A stretch of DNA of 64,000 bases, taken from contig CAVTRI010000002.1 of assembly GCA_963737075.1 (NCBI GenBank), positions 682,001 to 746,000 of the forward strand, in the 5' to 3' direction. Numbering within the stretch: the stretch's first letter is position 1; each line of letters opens with the position of its first letter. Source of the stretch: CAVTRI01 sp963737075. Its GTDB lineage: Bacteria; Actinomycetota; Acidimicrobiia; Acidimicrobiales; Palsa-688. This document shows positions 27,385-35,844 of the stretch, one piece after another. A program made the position numbers and the translations under genes. A model generated the notes under the pieces. The model was not told the DNA's origin. It worked only from the letters and a program-made list of their open reading frames with translations, and did not search any database.

Positions 27385-29677
27385 CGAGGGCGAACGCGTC
27401 TGGAAGCACGCGACGAGCAGCAGTCGCCGCGTCGGCGACACCGACGTCGAGGAGCCCTTCCACAACCAGCCGATCGCCGCCAGCCCGCCCCAGTTCGACG
27501 ACGGCCACCTTGGCGTCGCGTGCCGCAGTCCGCACCGCTTCCGCCGATCCGGGCGGGACGCTCAGCACCACCCGTGACGGCCGTTCACCGAAGAGCCCTC
27601 GATGATCACCGATACCGCCGACCCTGCAGCCGACGCCACCGGCGATCGCCATCTCCGCGAGCGCCACGCCAAGCCCGCCATCGGAGACGTCGTGCACCCC
27701 ATCGCACACCCCGCCTGCCACCAGCGCGGCGACCAGCGCCACGAGCCGGGCGTGGGCAGCGAGGTCCAGCCGCGGCAGGATGCCGCCGCGATGCCCCCGC
27801 CGCTCGACGGCCCAGCGGGATCCGGCCAGCGATACTGAGCCGGCGCCGGCATCGAGCAGCAGCACGCGGCTGCCCTCGACCAGCGTCACCCCGGGTGGAC
27901 GACGGTCCAGGCGGTCAACCAGCCCCAGCGTCGCCACCACCGGAGTGGGGTCGATGTCGCGGCCGCGGCTCTCGTTGTAAAGGCTCACGTTGCCGCCGAT
28001 GACTGGCAGGCCGAGGGCCCGGCAGGCGTCGGCCATTCCGTCGATCGCCTCCGAGAGCTGCCACATGACTTCGGGGTGCTCGGGGTTGCCGAAGTTGAGG
28101 CAGTTGACGACCGCGACCGGGCGGGCGCCAACGCAGGCCACGTTCAACGCCGATTCCGCCACCACCAGGGCAGTCCCAGCCCGGGGGTCGATGACGCACC
28201 AGCGGGCGTTGCCGTCCGCTGACAAGGCAATCCCCCGTGGCGGTTCGCCGGCATGTGGTCGCGGCACTCCAGGCCCAGCCAGTCGGAGCAGGGCGGCGTC
28301 GGCCCCGGGCCCAACAACGGTGTTGAGAAACAGCTGATGGTCGTACTGGCGGTACACCCATGACGGGTCAACGAGAAGGGAAAGCAGCTCGTCTCCGCAG
28401 TCGTCCGGTGGTCGCAAGTTATCGGGGCCGTCGGCATGAAGCGGCTCCAACGCCGGCGGACGGGCCATGGGCCGGTGGTAGCAGGGCGCGTCGTCGTGCA
28501 GGGTGGACGCGGGCACGTCGGCGAGGACGGGACCGTCCCAGCCGTCGAGGATTCGTAGCGCGGGGCCCTGCTTGTGACCTCCAGCGCCGGTCTGGCGCGG
28601 CTTGTGACCTCCAGCGCCGGTCTGGCGCGCCGTCACCTTGCCCACCACCGTCGCCAGCACCTCCCAGCGCTCGCAGACGGCGAGGACGCGGTCCAGGTGT
28701 TCGGGCGCCACGATAGCCAGCATCCGCTCCTGCGATTCGCTGGTCATCACCTCCCAGGGCTCCATGCCCGGCTCGCGGCGCGGCACGGCGGCGACGTTGA
28801 CGTCCATGCCGACTCCGCCGCGCGAAGCGGTCTCGCTGGTTGCGCACGTGAGCCCGGCGCCACCCAGATCCTGAATGCCGACGACCAGTTTCTCGTCGAG
28901 CAGCTGGAGGCACGCCTCGATGAGCCTCTTTTCCTCGAAGGGATCCCCGACTTGCACGTTGGGGCGCTTGGCTTCTTCTGCCGTCGTGTCGTGGCCGAAG
29001 CCGGCCGACGCCAGCACGCTCACTCCGCCGATGCCGTCCCGACCCGTGCGGGCGCCCAGCAGCACTGCGAGGTTTCCGATCCCAGACGCGCGGCCGAGCA
29101 CCAGCCGGTCGACGGGCAGGACCCCGCAGGCCAGCACGTTGACGAGCGGATTGTCGGCGTAGCCGTCGTCGAAGACGAGTTCCCCGCCGACAGTCGGCAC
29201 GCCGACCGAGTTGCCGTAGCCGGAAATCCCGGCCACGACCCCGGTCGCGATCCAACGGGAGCGAGGGTCGGAAAGTGGGCCGAACCGCAACGGATCCATG
29301 AGGGCTATGGGTCGGGCGCCCATGGTGAAGATGTCGCGGAGGATCCCGCCAACACCCGTGGCCGCCCCCTGATAGGGCTCTATGGCGGACGGGTGGTTGT
29401 GGCTCTCGATGCGAAGAGCGACGGCCAGGCCGCCGCCGGCGTCGACGACCCCGGCGTTCTCGCCGGGGCCGACCAGCACGTGCGGGCCTTCGGTGGGCAG
29501 CCGGGCCAGGTGCGCACGGCTCGACTTGTAGGAGCAGTGCTCGCTCCACATGACGGCGTACATGGCCAGCTCGAGGTGATTGGGCGCCCGCCCGAGGAGC
29601 CTTTCGATGGCTGTGGCCTCGTCGTCGGTCAACCCGAGCGCGCGGTGGAGGACAACCCCGACGGCCGGCTGATGCAC
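27380..29677 (-). CDS. purL: Phosphoribosylformylglycinamidine synthase, small-type large subunit
   Basis: The enzyme of about 765 residues, from GTG 29677, has the PurL blocks: NHLELAMYAVMWSEHCSYKSSRAHL, the catalytic-site region VALRIESHNHPSAIEPYQGAATGVGG, GDPFEEKRLIEACLQLLD, and the second half CVGARPVAVVNCLNFGNPEHPEV. It is the small PurL that works in a complex with PurS and PurQ, both located at 62.5-63.5 kb. The longer open frame upstream overlaps another gene and lacks family sequence. Between VGKVT and LRILDGW there is an inserted, internally duplicated loop encoded by a 30-bp tandem repeat. Confidence 0.93.
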   Translation of the reverse strand: MHQPAVGVVLHRALGLTDDEATAIERLLGRAPNHLELAMYAVMWSEHCSYKSSRAHLARLPTEGPHVLVGPGENAGVVDAGGGLAVALRIESHNHPSAIEPYQGAATGVGGILRDIFTMGARPIALMDPLRFGPLSDPRSRWIATGVVAGISGYGNSVGVPTVGGELVFDDGYADNPLVNVLACGVLPVDRLVLGRASGIGNLAVLLGARTGRDGIGGVSVLASAGFGHDTTAEEAKRPNVQVGDPFEEKRLIEACLQLLDEKLVVGIQDLGGAGLTCATSETASRGGVGMDVNVAAVPRREPGMEPWEVMTSESQERMLAIVAPEHLDRVLAVCERWEVLATVVGKVTARQTGAGGHKPRQTGAGGHKQGPALRILDGWDGPVLADVPASTLHDDAPCYHRPMARPPALEPLHADGPDNLRPPDDCGDELLSLLVDPSWVYRQYDHQLFLNTVVGPGADAALLRLAGPGVPRPHAGEPPRGIALSADGNARWCVIDPRAGTALVVAESALNVACVGARPVAVVNCLNFGNPEHPEVMWQLSEAIDGMADACRALGLPVIGGNVSLYNESRGRDIDPTPVVATLGLVDRLDRRPPGVTLVEGSRVLLLDAGAGSVSLAGSRWAVERRGHRGGILPRLDLAAHARLVALVAALVAGGVCDGVHDVSDGGLGVALAEMAIAGGVGCRVGGIGDHRGLFGERPSRVVLSVPPGSAEAVRTAARDAKVAVVELGRAGGDRLVVEGLLDVGVADAATAARRVLPDAFALA
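28571..28630. repeat. 30-bp tandem duplication inside purL
   Basis: The units at 28571-28600 and 28601-28630 differ only in the last base. They encode the duplicated decapeptide RQTGAGGHK(P/Q) in frame, in a loop where other PurL proteins go directly from VT to LRILDG. Each unit has an imperfect inverted repeat (CCAGCGCC/GGTCTGG-like). Confidence 0.8.
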
Positions 29678-29718
29678 GCGGTCGACGCTACCCGGGCCCG
29701 GAGACGCTGTCGCGTCGG

Positions 29719-30438
29719 TTACAGCACTGCAAGCCGCAACAGCATCTCGGCGACTTGCGCGGGCTCTGTGATCATCAGGTCGTGGCCGGTGTCGATCTCC
29801 CACACCCGATCGCCCTCGAAGGCGCGGCCCAGGTTGTCGGGGGGCCGCATGGCGAGGGTCGGCGTGCAGTTGATGATCGTGCGCGGAATCTTCTTGACCG
29901 CGTCTTCGTCGGAGAGGGTCAGAGGTTGCTCGAAACACTTCCACGGATGAGGGGTGAGCTTGTCCTTCATCCAGGCGATGTCGTCAGAGTTGGTGACGCC
30001 GTAGTAGCTGAGCGGATCGGTCCCCGGGAAGAGGACGAGCTCGACGCCGTCGACGATCCGGCTGTTCTTGCGAGCGGCGTCCATCAGCGCCGGCGACACG
30101 TCGTGTAAGGATTCATCGTTCACGGGGAGGGCAGCGTCGAGGTAGACGAGCTGACCCACGCGATCGAGAGCTCGATCGGCCGCTCCCGTTATCACCATGC
30201 CGCCGTAGCTGTGTCCGGCCAAGATGACTTGGCGAAGATCCTCGTAGACCAGCACGTTGACCACATCGGTGATTTGCGTGTCAAGGTCGATCTCCGTATT
30301 GAGCAGATGGGAGCGCTCAGCCAGTCCGGTCAAGGTCGGGCAGTACACGTCATGCCCGGCTGACCGCAGTCTCCGGGCAACGCGTTGGTAGCACCAGCCG
30401 CCGTGGCCGCCGCCGTGGACGAGTACGTACGTGGCCAT
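29719..30438 (-). CDS. Alpha/beta hydrolase, hydroxynitrile-lyase/methylesterase type
   Basis: The 239-residue protein has YVLVHGGGHGGWCYQRVARRL, nucleophile elbow LAGHSYGGMVITGAADR, and the terminal histidine segment EIDTGHDLMITEPAQVAEML. HGGGHGGW and GHSYGG with a GHD-M-EP tail are the pattern of the plant SABP2/hydroxynitrile lyase and bacterial EstC-like group, which act on small esters or cyanohydrins. It is the leftmost gene of the catabolic region, ending 42 bp from the purL start, and is divergent from the amidohydrolase at 30530. Ester cleavage is the likely job. Confidence 0.82.
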   Translation of the reverse strand: MATYVLVHGGGHGGWCYQRVARRLRSAGHDVYCPTLTGLAERSHLLNTEIDLDTQITDVVNVLVYEDLRQVILAGHSYGGMVITGAADRALDRVGQLVYLDAALPVNDESLHDVSPALMDAARKNSRIVDGVELVLFPGTDPLSYYGVTNSDDIAWMKDKLTPHPWKCFEQPLTLSDEDAVKKIPRTIINCTPTLAMRPPDNLGRAFEGDRVWEIDTGHDLMITEPAQVAEMLLRLAVL

Positions 30439-30529
30439 GCTGCCTTCCCCTCCCGGTCAAGTCACGAAGCCGCGCAGCCTAGCTCACAAGAGCTTGACAA
30501 CCCACCCGACCCGGCCACATGCTCGCGCG

Positions 30530-31678
30530 GTGGCGAACTTTGCAGCCAATGAGCCGTACATCGTTTCTGTCGACGATCACGTCATTGAGCCGGCGTCGGT
30601 CTGGGAGTCTCGGCTGCCGGCGCATCTGCGAGCTCGTGGTCCGCGTGCAACCGACGCGCCCGATGGCGTGTACTGGGAGTTCAACGGCGAGAGGATAGGA
30701 AGTGCTGTCGCCGCCGCGTGCGTGGGCATACCGCTCGAAGCCCGATCCGGCGCCTATCACTGGGAAGACATCCGGCCAGGATGCTACGACCCGGTCGAGC
30801 GGGTGAAGGACATGGACGAGGACGGGATCATCGCATCGTTGTGCTTCCCGTCGCTGCCTGGTTTTGGGGGCACGAAGTTCAACTGCATCGACGATCGTGA
30901 GTTGGGGCTGGCGTGCATCGAGGCGTACAACGACTTTCAGACCGACGAGTGGGCGGGTTTGGCTCCCGGCCGGCTTTTTGCGATGGTGCTGCTGCCGTAT
31001 TGGGACACGAATCTCGCAGTGAAAGAGCTGCTGCGCTGCGCGTCGAAGGGCGCGGTAGCGGTGGCCTTCTCCGAGAACCCCTATCGGCAGGGGTACCCTT
31101 CAATCCACGATCAAGAGGGGTACTGGGACCCGGTTTTCGCGGCCGCGCAAGAAGCAGGGATGCCGCTGTGCATGCATTTCGGGTCCTCTTCGTGGGTGAT
31201 CGAGACCACGTCGCCAGACGCGCCTCGAATCGTCCATACCGTGTCGTCGCCGCTCAACTCTATGTCCGCCTTCATCGACTGGACCTTGAGCGGCGTGTTC
31301 GAACGCTTTCCGGGATTGCAGATTGTGTTCTCAGAAAGCTATGTCGGCTGGATTCCCTTCGTCCTTGAGCATTGTGACACCCATTGGTCGCGCCATTTTG
31401 CGTGGACACACGATCGCAAGATGCTGCCGCGGCTTCCCAGCGAGTACTTTCACCAGAACATCTCGGTCTGTCTCGTGTACGAAGCCACGGGTGCGCGCGA
31501 GATCGAGCACATCGGCGTCGATCGCGTGTTAGCCGAATCGGACTATCCGCACTCCGATTCCTTGTGGCCAAACACCCGGAAGGTCCTCGAAGAGCATCTC
31601 AGCCACCTCTCGCCCGAGGATCGCCTGAAGGTTTTGCGGACCAACGCCGACAGGTTGTTCCACCTCAATCTCGGATGA
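30530..31678 (+). CDS. Amidohydrolase-2 family metal-dependent hydrolase
   Basis: The 382-residue TIM-barrel protein (from GTG 30530) has YIVSVDDHVIEPASVWESRLP, CMHFGSSSW, FSESYVGWIPFVLEH and VLAESDYPHSDSLWP, the standard ACMSD-like metal and substrate positions. It leads a three-gene plus-strand group with a cupin (20 bp later) and a ferredoxin. Members decarboxylate aromatic acids or hydrolyse ring products. The longer frame to 30431 includes a low-information leader without homology, so I prefer the GTG. Confidence 0.82.
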   Translation: MANFAANEPYIVSVDDHVIEPASVWESRLPAHLRARGPRATDAPDGVYWEFNGERIGSAVAAACVGIPLEARSGAYHWEDIRPGCYDPVERVKDMDEDGIIASLCFPSLPGFGGTKFNCIDDRELGLACIEAYNDFQTDEWAGLAPGRLFAMVLLPYWDTNLAVKELLRCASKGAVAVAFSENPYRQGYPSIHDQEGYWDPVFAAAQEAGMPLCMHFGSSSWVIETTSPDAPRIVHTVSSPLNSMSAFIDWTLSGVFERFPGLQIVFSESYVGWIPFVLEHCDTHWSRHFAWTHDRKMLPRLPSEYFHQNISVCLVYEATGAREIEHIGVDRVLAESDYPHSDSLWPNTRKVLEEHLSHLSPEDRLKVLRTNADRLFHLNLG

Positions 31679-31697
31679 GGCGGCCGGAGGTTGTCAG

Positions 31698-32105
31698 GTG
31701 TCGGTGACTCTCCGGGTGTACGGCGACGACAGCGGCGAAACGCACCTGGGGAACATCGACTTCCCGAGCGAGGATCGCTGCCCGGACGGGAGGCTCGTCC
31801 TGCGGGCATTGCGGGACGTGCCCACTACGACACTGTCGATCGGCGAGATGATGGAACGGCGGCCCACGCGGGACCTCCATCCCCCACCGCGACGCCAGTT
31901 TGTCATTGTGGTGCGGGGTCAGTTCGAGATCACGACAACCGCGGGCGACGTCCACCGATTCGGACCCGGCGACTGCTTGTTTGCCGATGACATGGACAGC
32001 AAGGGCCATACGTTTGAGGATGTGGGCGACGACCTGCTGATCACCATGACGGTCGGCGTGGACCCCGACTGGAAGATCCCGGCCGCTCACCACGAGGGTC
32101 GATGA
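31698..32105 (+). CDS. Cupin-domain protein
   Basis: The 135-residue single beta-barrel protein has the two cupin blocks: LHPPPRRQFVIVVRGQFEITTTAGDVHRFGPGDCLFADD and GHTFEDVGDDLLITMTV. The usual GX5HXH histidine pair is incomplete, with a His before the PPP and one in KGHTF, so metal binding is uncertain. It sits between the amidohydrolase and the ferredoxin, overlapping the latter by 4 bp. It might be a small isomerase, dioxygenase or sensor in the pathway; the exact role is unknown. Confidence 0.72.
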   Translation: MSVTLRVYGDDSGETHLGNIDFPSEDRCPDGRLVLRALRDVPTTTLSIGEMMERRPTRDLHPPPRRQFVIVVRGQFEITTTAGDVHRFGPGDCLFADDMDSKGHTFEDVGDDLLITMTVGVDPDWKIPAAHHEGR

Positions 32106-32500
32106 CCGCGTCAGTTCCGAGCCCCAATCCGGAGCAGGAACCGGCAGGTCGGGCCAGTGAGACGAGGCCAACGGTCCGCGTCGAGCCGCTCGGCGTCGAG
32201 ATAGAAGTCCATCCAGGAGAATCTCTCATCGAAGCCGCGTGGCGTGAAGGCTTCTATTGGCCGACCATCTGCTATGGGCAGGCGCAGTGCACGGCCTGTC
32301 ATGTGGTCGTTACCAGCGGCGCTGACCATCTGTCCGATGTCGGGCAAGAAGAGGCGGACGCAATACAGCTTCTTCGTCGCGGGCGAGCTCGGCGCAATAT
32401 CGACAATGTCCGCCTGGCCTGCCGGCTTGAGGTGCAGGGGCCGGCGGTGGTCGAGAAGCGCGGCGTCCGACCTTTACAGGCCGACGGCGGAGCCGGATGA
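32102..32500 (+). CDS. Plant-type [2Fe-2S] ferredoxin
   Basis: The 132-residue protein has cysteines C57, C63, C66 and C107 in the CX5CX2C...C arrangement (YWPTICYGQAQCTACHVVV and later NVRLACRLEV), the ligands of a plant-type 2Fe-2S cluster. The first 25 residues are a charged extension. It most likely carries electrons to an oxygenase, and the Rieske oxygenase lies about 1.6 kb away on the opposite strand. No ferredoxin reductase is in the window. Start ATG 32102 overlaps the cupin stop by 4 bp. Confidence 0.85.
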   Translation: MTASVPSPNPEQEPAGRASETRPTVRVEPLGVEIEVHPGESLIEAAWREGFYWPTICYGQAQCTACHVVVTSGADHLSDVGQEEADAIQLLRRGRARRNIDNVRLACRLEVQGPAVVEKRGVRPLQADGGAG

Positions 32501-32517
32501 GGCGACGACGTGCGTCG

Positions 32518-34101
32518 TCACCCAGCCGAGCGGGCGCGCAGCTGGTCCTTCAGCACCTTGCCGGTGGCGTTTGTGGGTAACTGATCGACGAGGTAGACGT
32601 GGCGGGGCACCTTGTAGTTGGCCAGACGCTCCCGGGCGTAGGCGAGGATGTCCTCCGGCTGTGGCGGCCGCTCGGGCGCAGGCACGACGAAGGCCGCCCC
32701 CACTTCCCCCATGCGCTCGTCGGGAACGCCGACGACGGCGACCTGGCTGATCTGTTCGTAACCGGCCAGGACGTTTTCCACCTCCGCGGGAGCCACGTTG
32801 AACCCGCCCGTGATGTAGATGTCTTTCTTCCGGTCGGTGATGCGAACGTAGCCGCGCTCGTCCACGGTGCCGATATCGCCTGTGTGCAACCAGCCGTCGG
32901 TGAAGGAGGCGGCCGTCGCCTCTTGGTCCCGGTAGTAGCCACTCATGTGTGCGTATCCCCGCACCATCAGCTCACCTTCGGCGCCCGGTGGCAGCCACCG
33001 GCCATCGCCGTCGACCGTCCTGACCTCCATGCCGTCGAGCACCTTGCCAACGGTCGTCGCCACTATTTCGGGAGGATCATCAGGCAGGCTGAGCGATACG
33101 AGGGCGTGGTTTTCGGTCAGGCCGTAGCCGGCGATCACAGTGTCCACCCCTAACTCGTTCCTGACGCGCCGCACCAGCTCCACCGGAATGAACGCGGCGC
33201 CGATGATCGACGACCGCAGCGACGACAGGTCGTAGCCGGACCGCCGGGGATCCTCCAGGATCGACCAGAACATCGTGGGCGCCCCGGGAAGGTGGGTGAT
33301 GGCGTGGCGATCGATCATCTCCATGACCTTCCCGCTGTCGAACACCGCCAGCGGGTAGGTGGTCGCCCCGGCCAGCAGGTCCACCATCCACCCCGCCTTG
33401 TACCCGAAGCAGTGGAAGAACGGGAGGCCGACCAGCGTCCGGTCACCTTCTCGCACCCCGAAGGCGTCGTTGAACGCACTGAAGGCCCGGATGCTCGCTC
33501 CGTGGCGCAACATCACACCCTTCGGCTTCCCGGTGGTGCCCGACGTGAAAATGACGTCGGACACATCGTCGGCGCCGAGCTGCGCGATCCTTCCGAACAC
33601 CGCGTCGCGGTTGCTCGCGGACGCGCGGCTCAAGAATGCTTGCCACTCGGGCCTGCTTTCCTCCCCCGGTCCGGGCAGCAGCACGGGGTCCTTCAGTGCC
33701 CGAAGCGAAGGACCTTCGTTCCGGAGCGCCTCCACCTGATGCTCCCCGAGGAAGCCCTCGGACACGAACAGCAAGCTGGCGTCGACCTTGTCCAAGATCG
33801 GCACGACCTCCATGGCCGTGAACCGGGTGTTGACCGGGACGAGCCACGCCCCGCTGGCGAGGATGCCCAACGCGGACGAGATCCACACGGCCGAGTTCGG
33901 CGCCCACAGCCCGATGCGGTCACCGGGTTGGACGCCGCTGGCTACAAGGGACGCCGCAACGCCAACCATCTGATCCTTCAAGGCGGTGAACGTCACGCTC
34001 GCATCACCGTCGATGACCGCGGGCCGCTCGCCGAATCGTTCCGCGCTTCGAAGCGCGATATCGGGGATGTTACGAAGCGTGCTGGATGAACCCGATGCCA
34101 T
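32518..34101 (-). CDS. Acyl-CoA synthetase (AMP-dependent, FadD-like)
   Basis: The 527-residue ANL-superfamily enzyme has DVIFTSGTTGKPKGVMLRHG (P-loop-like A3), GYGLTENHALV (A5), the adenylate site WLHTGDIGTVDERGYVRITDRKKD, and the C-terminal catalytic lysine region LPTNATGKVLKDQL. It activates a carboxylic acid as AMP ester and transfers it to CoA. In style it resembles mycobacterial FadD3/FadD17-like ligases for cyclic or branched acids. It lies 15 bp after the Rieske oxygenase on the same strand, suggesting they are co-transcribed. Confidence 0.88.
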   Translation of the reverse strand: MASGSSSTLRNIPDIALRSAERFGERPAVIDGDASVTFTALKDQMVGVAASLVASGVQPGDRIGLWAPNSAVWISSALGILASGAWLVPVNTRFTAMEVVPILDKVDASLLFVSEGFLGEHQVEALRNEGPSLRALKDPVLLPGPGEESRPEWQAFLSRASASNRDAVFGRIAQLGADDVSDVIFTSGTTGKPKGVMLRHGASIRAFSAFNDAFGVREGDRTLVGLPFFHCFGYKAGWMVDLLAGATTYPLAVFDSGKVMEMIDRHAITHLPGAPTMFWSILEDPRRSGYDLSSLRSSIIGAAFIPVELVRRVRNELGVDTVIAGYGLTENHALVSLSLPDDPPEIVATTVGKVLDGMEVRTVDGDGRWLPPGAEGELMVRGYAHMSGYYRDQEATAASFTDGWLHTGDIGTVDERGYVRITDRKKDIYITGGFNVAPAEVENVLAGYEQISQVAVVGVPDERMGEVGAAFVVPAPERPPQPEDILAYARERLANYKVPRHVYLVDQLPTNATGKVLKDQLRARSAG

Positions 34102-34116
34102 GCGGCGTCACAGGTA

Positions 34117-35490
34117 TCAGCGGGCCAGCATGCCGTCGAGGTGGACGTGCATGTTGGATATGCCGTCCTCCCACCTGCTCGAGAGCCGCTGCCCTTTGTA
34201 CCCGGGCGTGTGGATGCCCCGCTGCTGGGCTTCGATGTTGCTGAAGTCCTGGAACGGGATCAGCGGCCACTCCTTCTCGTCGTAGACAGACGGGTACCCG
34301 CCGAATGTGGGCTTGCCCGGCTCCTCCCCGTCCGGGTAGAGGGTGACCGACCAGAAATCGAAGACGCAGTGCTCGGGATCGGTGGGATCATCAGGCCGGC
34401 AGCGGTACACGATGGCATTGCCGAACGAGGGGTGGATCATGAAGTTCGGATAGATGAACCACTGGCTGCTCCAGAGGCTGAGCACCTCAGGCGTGGGGTT
34501 GGGGAGAGGCACGCCCGCTCCACGATTCCACTCGTAGAGGGCTTCCACCATTTTCTTCGAGAACTCGCCAGGAGGGATCGGCTGCTTGCGAAGGCCCTCC
34601 ATGACCTGCACATCCTTCGCGAGCACCATGGCATCCAAACCCTCGTATACGGTGCGCATGAACGCCAGGGATGTCTCGGCCTCGCTCGACTCCGTCAAGC
34701 CAGTGTGCTCTTGCACCTCGCTGTCCTGACCCTGCTGCTGGCTGGCGTGGCCGTTCTTGTACGAGCGGCAGTCCGACAGCAGATCCGCGGGGATCTCCAT
34801 CCCGGTGTTGACGGCGAACTGGGGATGCGTCTGCATCACGTGCCAGCCCTCCATGAAGGCCTCCATGGCCATCTTCCAGTTGGCCTTGAGCTTGGCCGCC
34901 TTCCACCACCACACGTGCATCCGGTCAACGTTGAGGACATCGAGGACCGATGCCACCGGGTCCAGCGCCTCCCTGAGCGGCGGGGCATTGCGGTCCATGT
35001 TGATGAACACGCAGTTGGCCCACGTGTCCACCTGGCATTCGATCAACTTGAGGTCCTCGGGATCGAGGGTTCGCTCCTCGAAGCCCTCCTGGCCGAACAG
35101 CGGGAACACCGGGTTACCGTCGATCCCCCATCGCCAGCCGTGGAACGGGCAGACAATCTGGCCGCCGCGGAAGTTTCCGCAACCAACGGCAAGCTGCGTG
35201 CCCCGGTGACGGCAGGCGTTCTGGTACGCCTTGATGTCGTCGGTCCCCTTGCCGGTACGGACCACGAATACTGAATAGCCGGCGACGGAGTACTCGACGT
35301 AATCGCCGACATCAGGGATCTCTTCTAGGCGGCACGCCACCTGCCACACGTGGGGCCAGAGCTTCTCGTTTTCCAGCTCGAAGAACGCACGGTCGTAATA
35401 ACGCTCCCGGGGGATGAAGCGACGATCGGTGATGGCAAAGGGAACCCCGGAGGTATCGATCTCCGTGCTGGGCGTGAGCACCTGTGTCAT
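34117..35490 (-). CDS. Rieske aromatic ring-hydroxylating oxygenase, alpha subunit
   Basis: The 457-residue protein has a Rieske [2Fe-2S] site with C93 and H95 (NACRHRG) and C114 and H117 (CPFHGW), and the mononuclear iron site in NWKMAMEAFMEGWHVMQTH, where H217 and H222 are ligands. It inserts oxygen into a ring or methyl group with electrons from a ferredoxin. A small beta subunit is not adjacent, so it may be an alpha-only type. The ferredoxin at 32102 is the likely donor. The 111-bp spacer upstream holds the promoter for this gene and the ligase. Confidence 0.9.
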   Translation of the reverse strand: MTQVLTPSTEIDTSGVPFAITDRRFIPRERYYDRAFFELENEKLWPHVWQVACRLEEIPDVGDYVEYSVAGYSVFVVRTGKGTDDIKAYQNACRHRGTQLAVGCGNFRGGQIVCPFHGWRWGIDGNPVFPLFGQEGFEERTLDPEDLKLIECQVDTWANCVFINMDRNAPPLREALDPVASVLDVLNVDRMHVWWWKAAKLKANWKMAMEAFMEGWHVMQTHPQFAVNTGMEIPADLLSDCRSYKNGHASQQQGQDSEVQEHTGLTESSEAETSLAFMRTVYEGLDAMVLAKDVQVMEGLRKQPIPPGEFSKKMVEALYEWNRGAGVPLPNPTPEVLSLWSSQWFIYPNFMIHPSFGNAIVYRCRPDDPTDPEHCVFDFWSVTLYPDGEEPGKPTFGGYPSVYDEKEWPLIPFQDFSNIEAQQRGIHTPGYKGQRLSSRWEDGISNMHVHLDGMLAR

Positions 35491-35601
35491 TGCAGACCTC
35501 CCCGCTGGGCTGTTAGGCGTCAGAGTGTATATGAACGTTGAACAGATTCGCCAACGGCGCCACGGGCGTCAGAGCGCGGACGCCCTCTCGAGCACGTGTC
35601 G

Positions 35602-35844
35602 TCAGTCGCCGGTGTCGATGTAGCCGATCTGGGTGCCGACGTTGTAAGTCTCACCGAGCGTCGCCGTCCAGTGAACGAGACCGCTGGTCGGCGCCGCGAT
35701 CTCGGTCTCCACCTTGTCGGTTTCGATGAAGAACAGCGGCTCCCCGTCGTTGACCTTCTGCCCTTCTTCGACAAGGCACGACACCAGCGTGGCCTCGAAC
35801 ATGGCAGTGGACGCTTTCGGGATGCGTATCGGGAACTCCGCCAT
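35602..35844 (-). CDS. Free-standing lipoyl-domain protein
   Basis: An 80-residue protein is a single lipoyl domain: EFPIRIPKASTAMFEATLVSCLVEEGQKVNDGEPLFFIETDKVETEIAAP, with the lipoylated K44 in the ETDKVET hairpin and TSGLVHWTATLGETYNVGTQIGYID after it. It is not followed by an E3-binding or acyltransferase domain, which normal E2 proteins carry. Start ATG overlaps the E1 beta stop codon (TGATG). It would shuttle the acyl group from E1; an E2 and E3 must come from elsewhere. Confidence 0.88.
   Translation of the reverse strand: MAEFPIRIPKASTAMFEATLVSCLVEEGQKVNDGEPLFFIETDKVETEIAAPTSGLVHWTATLGETYNVGTQIGYIDTGD

Noticed and set aside
26869..29944. Longer frames upstream of purF and purL that overlap other genes
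   Set aside because: They precede the conserved starts, carry no family sequence and overlap genes on the other strand or upstream genes.
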